Below, piece by piece: positions 16,144 through 24,710 of a DNA stretch of 64,000 nucleotides. Position numbers and translations under genes: made by a program. The notes under the pieces were generated by a model. That model did no database searches and was not told the origin of the DNA. It saw nothing but the letters and a program-made list of their open reading frames with translations. This DNA is from Aerococcus mictus (GTDB taxonomy: Bacteria; Bacillota; Bacilli; Lactobacillales; Aerococcaceae), in assembly GCF_003286595.3 (NCBI RefSeq), contig NZ_CP132985.1, forward strand, positions 1,984,001 through 2,048,000. The letters are read 5' to 3'. The stretch's first letter is position 1, and every line of letters starts with the position of its first letter.

Positions 16144-16956
16144 TTAATCACCTGTATAAGGGAACCAGGTCCCGCCGCTGACCTCTTTGACCAGTTCGAC
16201 GGATTCCTTGGATTCAAAGGCGTCATGGATAATCTTGACCGCCTCTTTATCTTGGTTACCATCCTTGGTGGCTAGGATAAGGGCATTGGCCTTTAAATCT
16301 TTGGGTTCAAATTTATACAGGGCATCTTCGGTCTTAAAGCCGGCCTTATTTGCTGCTAGACCACAGAAAACCGCAATATCCACTTCATCCAGGGACTCGA
16401 TCAAGGTCCCGCCACCTAATTCCACAAATTCCAGATTTTTCGGATTAGAGGTCACATCGAGCGGCGTTAGTGTTTCCCCTTTAGGAATATCTTGTTTGAC
16501 TTCAATTAATTTGGCCTGCTCTAAGACACGGAGGGCTCGTTGAATATTTGAGGCATCATTTTGAATAGCTACTTTGGCCCCATCAGGAAGCTCATCCAGG
16601 GATTTATACTTTCTACTGTAAACACCAATAAATTGTTCAAAGAGAGGCTTTCCGGCTTTGACTAAGCTCGCACCACGGTCTTTATTAAATTGATTCATAT
16701 AAGCTTCATGTTGCATGATATTGACATCGACTGACCCATCCATCAGGCCTTCATTACTTGCAATAGTACTCTCTGCAACAGACAGTTCCAGCTTGTAGCC
16801 TTTTTCATTCAAGGCTTGTTCAACGTATTTAACCATTCCTGCACTCTGTCCGCTAACACCGAGAACTACCTTCTTCTCTTCTTGTTGGTGAGAAAAATAT
16901 AGAAAACCCGCAGCAACTAGGGCGATAGCAACAAGTGACAAAACAATTTTTTTCAT
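16144..16956 (-). CDS. metQ: Methionine-binding protein MetQ (NlpA family), no lipobox cysteine
   Basis: A 270-residue substrate-binding protein of the NlpA family, feeding MetN-MetI. Family features include LGVSGQSAGMVKYVEQAL, NIMQHEAYMNQF and a WFPY tail. ATG 16956 follows GGAGG. The N-terminus is a hydrophobic segment ALVAAGFLYFSHQQ where a lipobox Cys would be expected; Gly-Phe is there instead, so the protein is probably held by an uncleaved transmembrane segment. First gene of the methionine operon. Confidence 0.9.
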   Translation of the reverse strand: MKKIVLSLVAIALVAAGFLYFSHQQEEKKVVLGVSGQSAGMVKYVEQALNEKGYKLELSVAESTIASNEGLMDGSVDVNIMQHEAYMNQFNKDRGASLVKAGKPLFEQFIGVYSRKYKSLDELPDGAKVAIQNDASNIQRALRVLEQAKLIEVKQDIPKGETLTPLDVTSNPKNLEFVELGGGTLIESLDEVDIAVFCGLAANKAGFKTEDALYKFEPKDLKANALILATKDGNQDKEAVKIIHDAFESKESVELVKEVSGGTWFPYTGD

Positions 16957-17513
16957 AGATTTACCTCCAAAGGTCATTCGTTTTATCTCTATCCAAGAAA
17001 AATACGGGCACTGGGCTCGTCAGTTTCTCTTCAAGGATTTATTTAATAACTAGGCAGTTATTAGTTTGGAAGTTTAGCATAATCTTTCTTGGTCTAGCAA
17101 TACGACCAAGATACCCATTCACTATCAGTTATAATCGGCGCTTTAGGTCTTTTGCTATTAAGGAGTTAAAAATGCATTTGCCCTATTGGCTTTATTGCTA
17201 AAAAAGGCGTCAATTCAGCTTTTTCAACTTAAGGTGGTGTTTGATCGACAGCTTCAATCAGAAAAAGCTTTCCCGTAAACGATCAATAGTAATCATTTAC
17301 TTCTTGTTATGGATAAATGGCTTAGTCGAAAAAAATAGCCAGCTCGTAAATATAAGCTGGCTGGTCTTAGATAGTATGGAAATAAAATATAATGTCTTTT
17401 ATTACTCACTTATATCAGTAGTGGAAAATATTTTGATTAATCGCCTGATTTTATAATCCAGATCTTTGCAATAATCATAGCAAAACATCCTCTCTAAACT
17501 CCCCCAAATCCCC
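16957..17513. other. Intergenic region, leader of methionine operon
   Basis: No convincing gene. It holds the inverted repeat TCTTGGTC/GACCAAGA (17087-17111), a candidate operator or leader hairpin for metQ, and a hairpin AGCCAGCT/AGCTGGCT (17337-17362) followed leftward by a T run, an orphan terminator-like structure. A TATAAT lies near 17131. No S-box, SMK-box or T-box consensus was recognised. Confidence 0.5.
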
Positions 17514-17558
17514 TTGACAAAGGCATCCCCAAGGTCTTTAATTAAGGAAAGGGTTTTC
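17514..17558 (+). promoter_or_regulatory. Promoter with cre-like palindrome, second lipoprotein gene
   Basis: TTGACA (17514-17519), 17-bp spacer, TTTAAT (17537-17542), then GAAAGGGTTTTC (17547-17558). This is the same layout and spacing as the first lipoprotein promoter at 12566-12610, including the preceding CCCC(A)AATCCCC. Confidence 0.65.
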
Positions 17559-17622
17559 AATGCATAAGATGATAGGATTAACCATCCTAATACTTGTCAA
17601 ATTTTAACCTTAGGGAGGACAT

Positions 17623-18795
17623 ATGAAGAAAATCAATTTACCAAAAACCACCATGCTAGCACGAATCCACCAACAAAAGCGATCTCTCCTCGCTTTATCC
17701 GTCTTAGTCAGCCTATTTGTAGTCGGCTGCCAAAAAGACAGTAACCAGTCAACAGCCACTTCCCAAAGCCAAGAGGCAGTGACTTCTGAAGCTAGCTCAG
17801 AAAAAGCGGACAGTAAAGAAAAAGAAGGGCATCAAGACGATAAGGCTGAAAAGCCCGAAAGTAAAACACCAGAGCAAGTCCATCAACTCTACCAAGCCAC
17901 TCTCGATTGGTATCAAGAAATCGTTAACCTGGCCAAGAACCATGACATCCAAAAAGCGACTATCGAAGACCCTGAAACTTCTTACGTGGCTTTTATTATT
18001 AATGATTCCAATGGGGAAAACATCCAATATGCTTTTTATGACATCAATAAGGATGGCCAAGATGAATTAATCTTACGAGACCAGTATACCATTATTGCCA
18101 TCTATACCCTGCAAGGCGATAAACCCATACTGGCCAAGGAGGGTGGCGTTGCGGGTTCTGGTGGCGAACGTCGGCTCCTTACTCTCTATGACAACGGTAG
18201 CTTTGTCTTCAACACTTTCCACTCCCCAAGTCCCGATGCCCAGGCGACCAATTATCGCATCACTAAGGATGGGCAAGTCGAAGAAGTTAAGAAAGTGGCC
18301 TACGACTTACAAGAGACCAAGGACCCTGCCCCCTTACTGGGCCTAGAAAATGACAAAAAACTGGATATCGACTCTTTGCCTTGGCAAAAATTAGCACCAA
18401 AAGCCAGCCAACCTAGCTCAACAGCCGCCAGTGAGCCGGCGCCCTCTGCTAGCCATCAGGGCGTAGACATCAAGCAAATCCAAGCAGGAGATCTGTCTAC
18501 ACTAGCAGGAACTTGGCGTAATGGTCTGGGTGAGGAGATGACTATTGGCCAAAACGGCCAAGTAAGTACTGGAGAAATCGTACAGACGACGACTGCAAGA
18601 ATTGAAGGGCAAATTTTATGGGCCAACCTGCTCGCTGGTTCATTTGGGTCTGGCTTAATCGTTGCTCCTGCAGGCAGTCAGATTGTCTTCCATCAATATA
18701 CTGATGCCTCGGATCAAAGCCGTGACCGTCTCATCGTGACACAGGATATGGGTTATATTGAATCCCCCGAAAGATTTTATTACCGGGTCGATTAA
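17623..18795 (+). CDS. Lipoprotein with calcium-loop-like repeat and DUF6287-like domain
   Basis: 390 residues; GGGAGG site before ATG 17623. Signal peptide with lipobox VVGC at about 36, then a Ser/Lys/Glu-rich linker. The middle domain (about 85-255) contains YDINKDGQDELIL, an EF-hand/VCBS-like acidic loop typical of surface lipoproteins. The C-terminal domain from GVDIKQIQAGDLSTLAGTW to FYYRVD is homologous to the end of the protein at 12669-13352. The pair likely arose by duplication of promoter and terminal domain. Function not known. Confidence 0.75.
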   Translation: MKKINLPKTTMLARIHQQKRSLLALSVLVSLFVVGCQKDSNQSTATSQSQEAVTSEASSEKADSKEKEGHQDDKAEKPESKTPEQVHQLYQATLDWYQEIVNLAKNHDIQKATIEDPETSYVAFIINDSNGENIQYAFYDINKDGQDELILRDQYTIIAIYTLQGDKPILAKEGGVAGSGGERRLLTLYDNGSFVFNTFHSPSPDAQATNYRITKDGQVEEVKKVAYDLQETKDPAPLLGLENDKKLDIDSLPWQKLAPKASQPSSTAASEPAPSASHQGVDIKQIQAGDLSTLAGTWRNGLGEEMTIGQNGQVSTGEIVQTTTARIEGQILWANLLAGSFGSGLIVAPAGSQIVFHQYTDASDQSRDRLIVTQDMGYIESPERFYYRVD

Positions 18796-18820
18796 AGTCT
18801 ACCTCTTCCAATAAAAACTA

Positions 18821-18870
18821 AAAAAAGACACAGAAAACTGTTCTTTGTTTAACAGCTCTCTGTGTCTTTT
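18821..18870 (+). terminator. Rho-independent terminator
   Basis: AAAAGACACAGA and TCTGTGTCTTTT arms with additional pairing ACTGTT/AACAGC. It follows the lipoprotein and faces the convergent acetyltransferase. Confidence 0.8.
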
Positions 18871-18897
18871 CCTTGTTATCAGGATTTCTCCCAGGGG

Positions 18898-19386
18898 CTA
18901 ATCCTCTAAATCTTTCAAGAAAAAACGATCCATAGTCGTATGAATCAAATTTTCCGGTTGAGGAATTTCCTTAAAGCCGTATTTTTGATAGAGACCAATG
19001 GCTGCTTTTAAGGAGAAATGGGTCTCTAAATACAATTGGCGGTAGCCGGCTGACTTGACTTGCCGGATCAATTCTTCCATCAAAGCCTGGCCTAAGCCCA
19101 GACCTCGGACTCCTGGGGCTAGGTAAATCTTTTGTAGCTCAGCGGATTGGTCGAAAAGCTCACATGCCGAAAAGCCTACCCCACCAAGAACCTGGTCATT
19201 GTCATCTACAGCGACAAAATAGCCGCGACTTTCAGGCTTGGCTTGGTAAAACTGGCTTAAATGATCTAGTTCTGGGTCATAGTAGGCCGTTCCTGGTTGG
19301 TCTAAGCCTACCGATTCTAATGAATGTCTAATAATTTTAGCCAGTTGCCTATCATCTTTAGCTTGGATCGGTCTGATGGTGGTCAT
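18898..19386 (-). CDS. GNAT family N-acetyltransferase
   Basis: A 162-residue acetyl-CoA-dependent acetyltransferase. The core has the acetyl-CoA-binding motif RGLGLGQAL after beta-4 (AELQKIYLAPGV) and a C-terminal YQKYGFKEI signature. Substrate unknown; the sequence resembles small-molecule or amino-acid acetylating members rather than RimI. Single-gene unit transcribed toward the lipoprotein terminator. Confidence 0.85.
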   Translation of the reverse strand: MTTIRPIQAKDDRQLAKIIRHSLESVGLDQPGTAYYDPELDHLSQFYQAKPESRGYFVAVDDNDQVLGGVGFSACELFDQSAELQKIYLAPGVRGLGLGQALMEELIRQVKSAGYRQLYLETHFSLKAAIGLYQKYGFKEIPQPENLIHTTMDRFFLKDLED

Positions 19387-19490
19387 TTTATCATCTCTTT
19401 TTCATTTGGGTTTGACTTAGTATAGCATAGGCTCACTTTTTTCTCTGGATTCATGTCGTCCTGGACCGTGACTACTCCTCTCATTCACTA

Positions 19491-19526
19491 GAAAGCGCTT
19501 AATTGTATTCATTATATGATATAATT
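19491..19526 (+). promoter_or_regulatory. Putative promoter with cre-like site, third lipoprotein gene
   Basis: GAAAGCGCTTAA (19491-19502), close to the catabolite-control consensus, lies just upstream of TATAAT at about 19521-19526. A good -35 box is not evident. Confidence 0.4.
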
Positions 19527-19546
19527 AACTAAAGAGGTGAAACGTC

Positions 19547-20221
19547 ATGAAATGGAAAAACTATCTGTCATTGGCACTAATAGCTGCCACTCTACTTGGC
19601 TGTTCCTGTTCGCCATCCAAAGAATCCAAGGAGACTTCCTCAGCGCCTGAACAAGATTCTAGTCAATCCATGAGCCACTCTCAAAGTCCAGCTAAGGAGT
19701 CTGCAGACACTTCCCAGGATAATTCTGAGCAAGCACTTGCCCCTAGTCCAAAGCAAGTGGACAGTGCGACCGCTAGCAGTGAAGAAAAGAGCGATGAAGG
19801 CCATGCCTCCGCCTCTAACACTGATCCCCTAGCAGCTTATGACCCCTTAGCCATTGAATACGCCCGCATCTGGCTCCAACTAGGCCCTAACCAAGACGCG
19901 GACACCATCAATGTCCATATTATCCCTCAGGGCACGCTCATTAACCCCTACCTAGCCAATGGGGCAAGATACCCAGAAACCGTGACCCAATTGACTGGCA
20001 ATCGGCTCATCGATGGGGTGGTAACCTATTCCAGCAATCATGATGGGACCATTAACCTTTATAATATCCCCTTGCGTTTCGATCTCCCTGACTTTTCCGC
20101 CATTCCAGAGTCAACTTACATCCATGAAACCTATAAAATGGCCCAAGCGACCCAGCGAATTGCTGTAGAGCCCAATCAGCCGGACCAAGTCATTGAAACC
20201 ATTCAAAAATTGAAACGCTAA
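19547..20221 (+). CDS. Lipoprotein, Ser-rich linker, streptococcal-type C-terminal domain
   Basis: 224 residues with a GAGGTG site before ATG 19547. Signal peptide ending LLGCSC (lipobox). A Ser/Glu/Gln linker spans about 22-95, then a folded domain with ARIWLQLGPNQDADTINVH, PQGTLINPY and VTYSSNHDGTINLYNIPLR. Similar domains occur in lipoproteins of streptococci and relatives but no function is assigned. Monocistronic, with its own terminator. Confidence 0.7.
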   Translation: MKWKNYLSLALIAATLLGCSCSPSKESKETSSAPEQDSSQSMSHSQSPAKESADTSQDNSEQALAPSPKQVDSATASSEEKSDEGHASASNTDPLAAYDPLAIEYARIWLQLGPNQDADTINVHIIPQGTLINPYLANGARYPETVTQLTGNRLIDGVVTYSSNHDGTINLYNIPLRFDLPDFSAIPESTYIHETYKMAQATQRIAVEPNQPDQVIETIQKLKR

Positions 20222-20252
20222 AGATTTTCACCGCCTTTTAACAGCCAATAAA

Positions 20253-20304
20253 AAAGCCTTGATCCAGTTCTTCTTTTCCAGAGAAGTCACTGATTCAAGG
20301 CTTT
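20253..20304 (+). terminator. Rho-independent terminator
   Basis: AAAGCCTTGAT and TCAAGGCTTT arms with a T-rich tail, shortly after the lipoprotein stop. Confidence 0.8.
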
Positions 20305-20924
20305 CTTTATCAAGTCCCTTTTTCTATTGGGTAACATTCGACTGATCATTTTTCGCTTAACCACCTCTTTCACGGTCCCGCCACAAGCCATTCAGCAACC
20401 TAAATGGAGGTTTGCTCGGATGCGTTGCGACAGTCGACGTTTAACAATGCTTGAAGGTCGCGGGAGGATTGACTACGGTCTTTCAGTCAGATGGGACTAA
20501 ATGCCTAGTCAAGCTCTGCTCCCGCACTTTCATTAGTTATAAGTTATTGTGGGTCCATCATAGTCCCTTTATCTAAGCCTGTCAATCCCTGCTTTGATGG
20601 GCTTTTTACTTAACAATTGATTGTTACAAGCGAACCCCAGTCAAGGCAGCCTCTCCCCGATTTTTAATCGCTTCAAGCGATAAGTGCTGATATGAAAGGA
20701 AGCATCGCCGCATAAGAGAAGAGTCTCCTCAGGCTTCAAATCACTAGTGATCACTATTCTGTACACCTCCTAAAAGCCCGTCATCACAGCAAGCCTACCC
20801 CCTAAGTGGCGAGTCTTAGCGACTAAACCCTTGCATTTCTCCCTGCTCTTTTCTAAGATAAAAACACATCAAAAGAACTAAAGTAAGTCACTAGTCACTA
20901 AGGAATAAAAAGGAGCTATGCCCT
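20305..20924. other. 620-bp intergenic region with strong RNA-like folding
   Basis: No ORF of note. At 20394-20416, AGCAACCT pairs with AGGTTTGCT. At 20460-20525 a two-part stem forms: GCGGGAG with CTCCCGC, and TTGACTA with TAGTCAA. Further short palindromes occur (ATCACTAGTGAT; ATCGCTTCAAGCGAT). A small RNA, a leader of the following cyclase gene, or a decayed repeat are all possible. It does not match RNase P, tmRNA or SRP RNA signatures I know. Confidence 0.35.
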
Positions 20925-21659
20925 ATGTCACAAGATCTTTCTCAATTATTAAATGCTAAACGCATCGACCTGTCCCATGAATTACACGAAAATATTCCTC
21001 TCTTCAATGCCTTCTCTCCCATACAAGAGAAAACCCTAAATACCATCGAAGAAGATGGTTTCTATGCTAAGGAATACACCCTGGCCACTTCCTACGGGAC
21101 CCATATCGATTCGCCCGGCCACTTTGCCGCCGGGAAGCGGCTCCTAGATGGGGTGGGCCTGGATGAATTGATCTTGCCGCTCTATGTCCTCCACCTGGAA
21201 AAAGAAGTCGCTGCCGATCCCGACTTTTCAGTGACTAAAGACGTTATCCTTGACTACGAAGCCGACCACGGTAAGATTCCAGCCGGGACCTTTGTAGCCT
21301 TTGCTAGCGACTGGTCCAAGCGCTGGGATGACCCAAAAGCCTTCTATAATGAAGACGAAAACGGTATTGCCCACACCCCCGGTTGGACCGTTGAGGCTTT
21401 GGAATTCTTAGCCCACGAACGCGACGTCAAAGCCATTGGCCATGAAAACCTGGATACCGATCCCGGCCACGTCTACCACGACCAAGAAGCCTTACCGGGT
21501 GAATTTTACTGGCTGGACCAAGACCGCTATCAGGTCGAAGTCTTAAATAACCTCTCCGCCCTACCGACCCAAGGCGCAGTCATTGTCGTTGCCCCGCTAA
21601 AGGTCAAAGGCGCCCCGAGTTTCCCGGCCAGAGTCTATGCCTTGGTGAGTGAAGACTAG
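20925..21659 (+). CDS. Metal-dependent cyclase family hydrolase (kynurenine formamidase-like)
   Basis: 244 residues with AAGGAG nine bases before ATG 20925. The metal site is visible as GTHIDSPGHF (H60, D62, H66), and a second signature GHENLDTDPGH lies near 172-182. Members hydrolyse amides or lactones, such as N-formylkynurenine, isatin or similar cyclic substrates. No tryptophan catabolism genes are nearby, so the substrate is open. Confidence 0.85.
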   Translation: MSQDLSQLLNAKRIDLSHELHENIPLFNAFSPIQEKTLNTIEEDGFYAKEYTLATSYGTHIDSPGHFAAGKRLLDGVGLDELILPLYVLHLEKEVAADPDFSVTKDVILDYEADHGKIPAGTFVAFASDWSKRWDDPKAFYNEDENGIAHTPGWTVEALEFLAHERDVKAIGHENLDTDPGHVYHDQEALPGEFYWLDQDRYQVEVLNNLSALPTQGAVIVVAPLKVKGAPSFPARVYALVSED

Positions 21660-21706
21660 TACATTGCATTTGATTTCCCTTTATCCCTTAACTTTCTCTC
21701 CATCAG

Positions 21707-21757
21707 AAAACCAGCTCCCTCTAAGTATTGAGACTTATTGGGGACCTGGTTTTATTT
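21707..21757. terminator. Terminator between convergent genes
   Basis: AAAACCAG...CCC and GGG..CTGGTTTT arms with a TATTTT tail, between the cyclase and the decarboxylase-cupin gene. Confidence 0.65.
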
Positions 21758-21772
21758 TAAAATTGTCCGCTT

Positions 21773-22540
21773 TTACTTTAATTGTTGGTAATAGTCGTCA
21801 TCCACGGGTTCACACCATTCATTGCTGGTATCTTGGCCAGGGACGGCGATGGCGATATGGGAAAACCAGTCCTCTTTGCTGGCCCCATGCCAATGCTTGA
21901 CGCCGGCGCCCACATTAATGACATGACCAGGTTCTAGTTTAATTGGGTCTTGTCCCCACTCTTGGTAGTAACCGGTCCCAGCAACCGCAATCAGTATCTG
22001 TCCCCCACCCTGACTAGCATGGTGAATATGCCAGTGATTGCGACATCCCGGTTCGAAAGTCACATTATGGATATCCACTTGTTGACTTGATAAAGGAGCC
22101 AGGTAACTCTTGCCAATAAAATACTGAGCAAAGGCGGTATTCTCTTCTCCAATTGGGAAGGGCATCCGTTTAGCATGGGCAGCCATGGCCGGGTTTGAGT
22201 AGGTCGAGTCGCCCTCATGGATGGCCCAGATATCTTTGGCCAGGTTAAAGACGGCCCAGGCTTTGGGCCAACCCACATAGAAGCCTAGGTGGGTGATGAT
22301 GCCAGCAATTTCTCTTTGGCTGACACCATGCTTTTTAGCATTTTCGAGATGGTAAACTAAAGAAGAGTCCGTGATTCCCATGCTCATCAAGGCGACTAAG
22401 GTAATGATGCACCGGGTTTTGATAGAGATCGATTCATTATTCCAATTCTCACCAAAGAGAATATCATCATTAAAATGGGCAAATTCTGGCGCAAAGTCGC
22501 CTAAAGCGTCCCGACCGGCTGTTTGAATAATTTTTTTCAT
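21773..22540 (-). CDS. Carboxymuconolactone decarboxylase-cupin fusion protein
   Basis: 255 residues. The N-terminal half (1-115) is a carboxymuconolactone decarboxylase/AhpD-like helical domain (TRCIITLVALMSMGITD; THLGFYVGWPKAW) lacking a clear CxxC pair. The C-terminal half is a cupin with metal ligands in NHWHIHHASQGGGQ and KHWHGA. Such fusions are common beside oxidoreductases in Firmicutes and are thought to deal with reactive or quinone-like compounds, but no activity is established. It lies about 75 bases beyond the aldo/keto reductase and may share its transcript. Confidence 0.85.
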   Translation of the reverse strand: MKKIIQTAGRDALGDFAPEFAHFNDDILFGENWNNESISIKTRCIITLVALMSMGITDSSLVYHLENAKKHGVSQREIAGIITHLGFYVGWPKAWAVFNLAKDIWAIHEGDSTYSNPAMAAHAKRMPFPIGEENTAFAQYFIGKSYLAPLSSQQVDIHNVTFEPGCRNHWHIHHASQGGGQILIAVAGTGYYQEWGQDPIKLEPGHVINVGAGVKHWHGASKEDWFSHIAIAVPGQDTSNEWCEPVDDDYYQQLK

Positions 22541-22614
22541 GCTTGTACTCCTCTATTTCTCCCCTGGACCCACAAGTCACGGCTAGCCTTCTTCTCAGCT
22601 AGACTAGTGAACTC

Positions 22615-23466
22615 TTAATCGTGGATCTTAAACTGGCTTAAGGCTTTCACAGTTTCAGGGTCATCAAAATCAATAACGATGCTCTTCCCTTGGTCTAAGG
22701 CTTTGATCTTGTCTTGGTCCTCTGCGCTCAAAGTAAAGTCCCCAATCGCAAAGTTCTCTTCGATTCGCTCCTTATGTACAGACTTAGGGATCGTGACTGA
22801 GCCTTGGTCCAAATTCCAGCGTAACATCACTTGAGCCGGGGTCTTATCGTATTGGTCGCCAATAGCTTTTAAGACCTCGTGATTAAATAGATTGCCCTGT
22901 CCTTCCGCAAAGGGTCCCCAAGCCATCAATTGAATGTCGTAGTCATTTAGGACTTGTCTAAAGCCCTCTTGTTGGAAGAGTGGGTTAAATTCGACTTGGA
23001 CCACATGGGGCTTGATCTGGTTATAGCTAATTAAGTCAACCAATTGGCGACTATTGAAGTTACATACCCCGATGGCCTTGACCTTGCCGGCTTCATAGAG
23101 TTCTTCCATGGCCCGCCAAGCGCCGTAATAGTCATTATAGGCCTGGTGGATCAGGTATAAGTCCAAATAATCGGTTTGGAGTTTCTCTAAGGACCGATTA
23201 AAAGCTGCCTTGGTCGCTTCATAGCCATAATCTTGGATCCAGACCTTGCTGACTAGGAAGATGTCTTGGCGTGGCACATCAGAGGCTTGAATCGCCTTGC
23301 CCACGGCTTCTTCGTTAAAGTAAGCGGCAGCGGTATCGATCAGACGGTAGCCGGTTTTTAAGGCATGTTCTACCGCTGCTTGGCAGAGGTCCAAATCCTC
23401 AATCTGATAGACACCAAAACCCAGTTGCGGCATTTGGACACCATTACTTAAAGTAATCTTGTTCAT
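22615..23466 (-). CDS. Aldo/keto reductase (2,5-diketo-gluconate reductase type)
   Basis: A 283-residue NADPH-dependent carbonyl reductase. The catalytic tetrad is visible: D44 and Y49 (LIDTAAAYF), K74 (LVSKVW) and H107 (YLIHQAY); NADP-binding IPKSVHKERIEEN is near the C-terminus. Start chosen at ATG 23466 after AAGGAAAGGA; the upstream extension lacks a site. Divergent from a LysR gene 150 bases away, which probably controls it. Confidence 0.9.
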   Translation of the reverse strand: MNKITLSNGVQMPQLGFGVYQIEDLDLCQAAVEHALKTGYRLIDTAAAYFNEEAVGKAIQASDVPRQDIFLVSKVWIQDYGYEATKAAFNRSLEKLQTDYLDLYLIHQAYNDYYGAWRAMEELYEAGKVKAIGVCNFNSRQLVDLISYNQIKPHVVQVEFNPLFQQEGFRQVLNDYDIQLMAWGPFAEGQGNLFNHEVLKAIGDQYDKTPAQVMLRWNLDQGSVTIPKSVHKERIEENFAIGDFTLSAEDQDKIKALDQGKSIVIDFDDPETVKALSQFKIHD

Positions 23467-23617
23467 TTTTTCCTTTCCTTTCCTTTCTTTTTTCACAAAT
23501 CCTAAGCAAATCACTCTGTTTCACTAGTATTATCCCCTAAAAAGCGCTGCCTTAACAGTTCAAAAAGGTTATAATAGTATTAACCAGAAGTTAAAGCGAG
23601 TAGACAGGAGGTTAAGG

Positions 23618-24508
23618 ATGTATAGTCGCAAGTTAGAAATATTCATTGCCGTGGCCCAAGAAGGGTCCTTCAGCCAGGCAGCTCAACGTTTGTATATCAG
23701 TCCGACTGCTGTTAAGAAACAAATCGACCGCTTAGAAGATCTCCTGGGTCTCGATCTTTTCCAACGCTCCAGTCGCGGGGTTAAGCTCACCGAAGCGGGT
23801 CACAGTTTCTACCAGGATAGTCTCGCTCTTATTGACCAAAGTCAAAAAGCCATACACCGAGCCAAGCAAATCGCCCAAAAATCGCCTTACCTGATTCGTT
23901 TGGGGCGGTCCTTTTTAAATCCTGCCCAGGACTTTTTTCCTTTGTGGCATCGTTTCAACCAACACTACCCCCAATTTAAACTGGAAGTCGTGCCCTTTGA
24001 AGATAACCAGCAAAGCATTCTCGAGACCATTAAACACCTAGGCCAAGGCTTTGACCTCATGGTGGGGGCTTGCGATTCCTTGAAATGGCTAGAATACGTC
24101 CAGCTCTTGCCCTTGAAAGAAGCTAAGCTGACCTGTGCTATGGCTAAAAACCATCCCCTCAAAGGCAAGGCCTGTATCCAACTTGAAGACCTCAACGATC
24201 AGGATTTAATTATGGTAAAGGAGGGCCATAGTCAAAGTAATGACGCCCTAAGAAGCTATCTCAAGTCTCACTACCGCAGTATCCATATTATCGATGCGGC
24301 TTACTATTATGATCTTTCGACCTTTAACCGTTGTGAGCAGACAGGAGCCATTCTCTTGTCCTTAGATGTTTGGGAAGACATCCACCCTTCCCTCATCACT
24401 ATCCCCCTGGCTTGGTCTGGCCCTGGGGTTCCCTACGGTATTATCTATTCCAAGGAGCCCAATGACCAGGTGGCTAAATTCATCAAAGTCCTCGCTAATC
24501 TCCATTAA
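23618..24508 (+). CDS. LysR-family transcriptional regulator
   Basis: 296 residues with GGAGG before ATG 23618. N-terminal winged helix (EGSFSQAAQRLYISPTAVKKQ) and a C-terminal substrate-binding domain. Divergently arranged from the aldo/keto reductase and decarboxylase-cupin genes, the classic position for a LysR regulator of its neighbours. Effector unknown. Confidence 0.9.
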   Translation: MYSRKLEIFIAVAQEGSFSQAAQRLYISPTAVKKQIDRLEDLLGLDLFQRSSRGVKLTEAGHSFYQDSLALIDQSQKAIHRAKQIAQKSPYLIRLGRSFLNPAQDFFPLWHRFNQHYPQFKLEVVPFEDNQQSILETIKHLGQGFDLMVGACDSLKWLEYVQLLPLKEAKLTCAMAKNHPLKGKACIQLEDLNDQDLIMVKEGHSQSNDALRSYLKSHYRSIHIIDAAYYYDLSTFNRCEQTGAILLSLDVWEDIHPSLITIPLAWSGPGVPYGIIYSKEPNDQVAKFIKVLANLH

Positions 24509-24514
24509 CCATAC

Positions 24515-24562
24515 AAAAACAGCTCCCCCTAAGTACTATCACTTAAGAGGGAGCTGTTTTTA
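24515..24562 (+). terminator. Rho-independent terminator
   Basis: AAAAACAGCTCCC and GGGAGCTGTTTTT arms with inner CTTAAG-type pairing, after the LysR stop. Confidence 0.8.
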
Positions 24563-24576
24563 TAAACTGGTGCGCT

Positions 24577-24707
24577 TGTCACACTCTAATAGTTGAGTTC
24601 GTACGCTAGCCTTGAAGTTGCTTCAGAAAATTCCAACGCACAGCTTCCTGTGCTTATAGTATTTTCCTCCATTGATTCAAGTTTCTTGTGGCGCCCTCAC
24701 ATCCTTA
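24577..24707 (-). repeat. Modular palindromic repeat, GCGCC-type copy 1
   Basis: The conserved 11-mer TGTCACACTCT (24577-24587) is followed by AGTTGAGTTCG and an imperfect palindrome centred on CACAGCTTCCTGTG, ending GGCGCCCTCACATCCTT. It reaches to within 3 bp of the CoA-transferase stop at 24711. About 115 bp aligns with 26098-26213 and 37411-37526. Confidence 0.8.
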
Positions 24708-24710
24708 TTT

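Noticed and set aside
17166..17195. Nine-codon leader peptide (AAGGAG then ATG CAT TTG)
   Set aside because: Good ribosome site, but no downstream rightward gene for about 430 bases and no run of regulatory codons.
17241..17456. 71-residue rightward ORF before the second lipoprotein
   Set aside because: A hairpin cuts through it, composition is intergenic-like and no family is recognisable.
20366..20384. T-box-like sequence TGGCGGGACCGTG on the minus strand
   Set aside because: It departs from the conserved UGGNACC bulge needed for tRNA pairing, and no leftward gene lies downstream.
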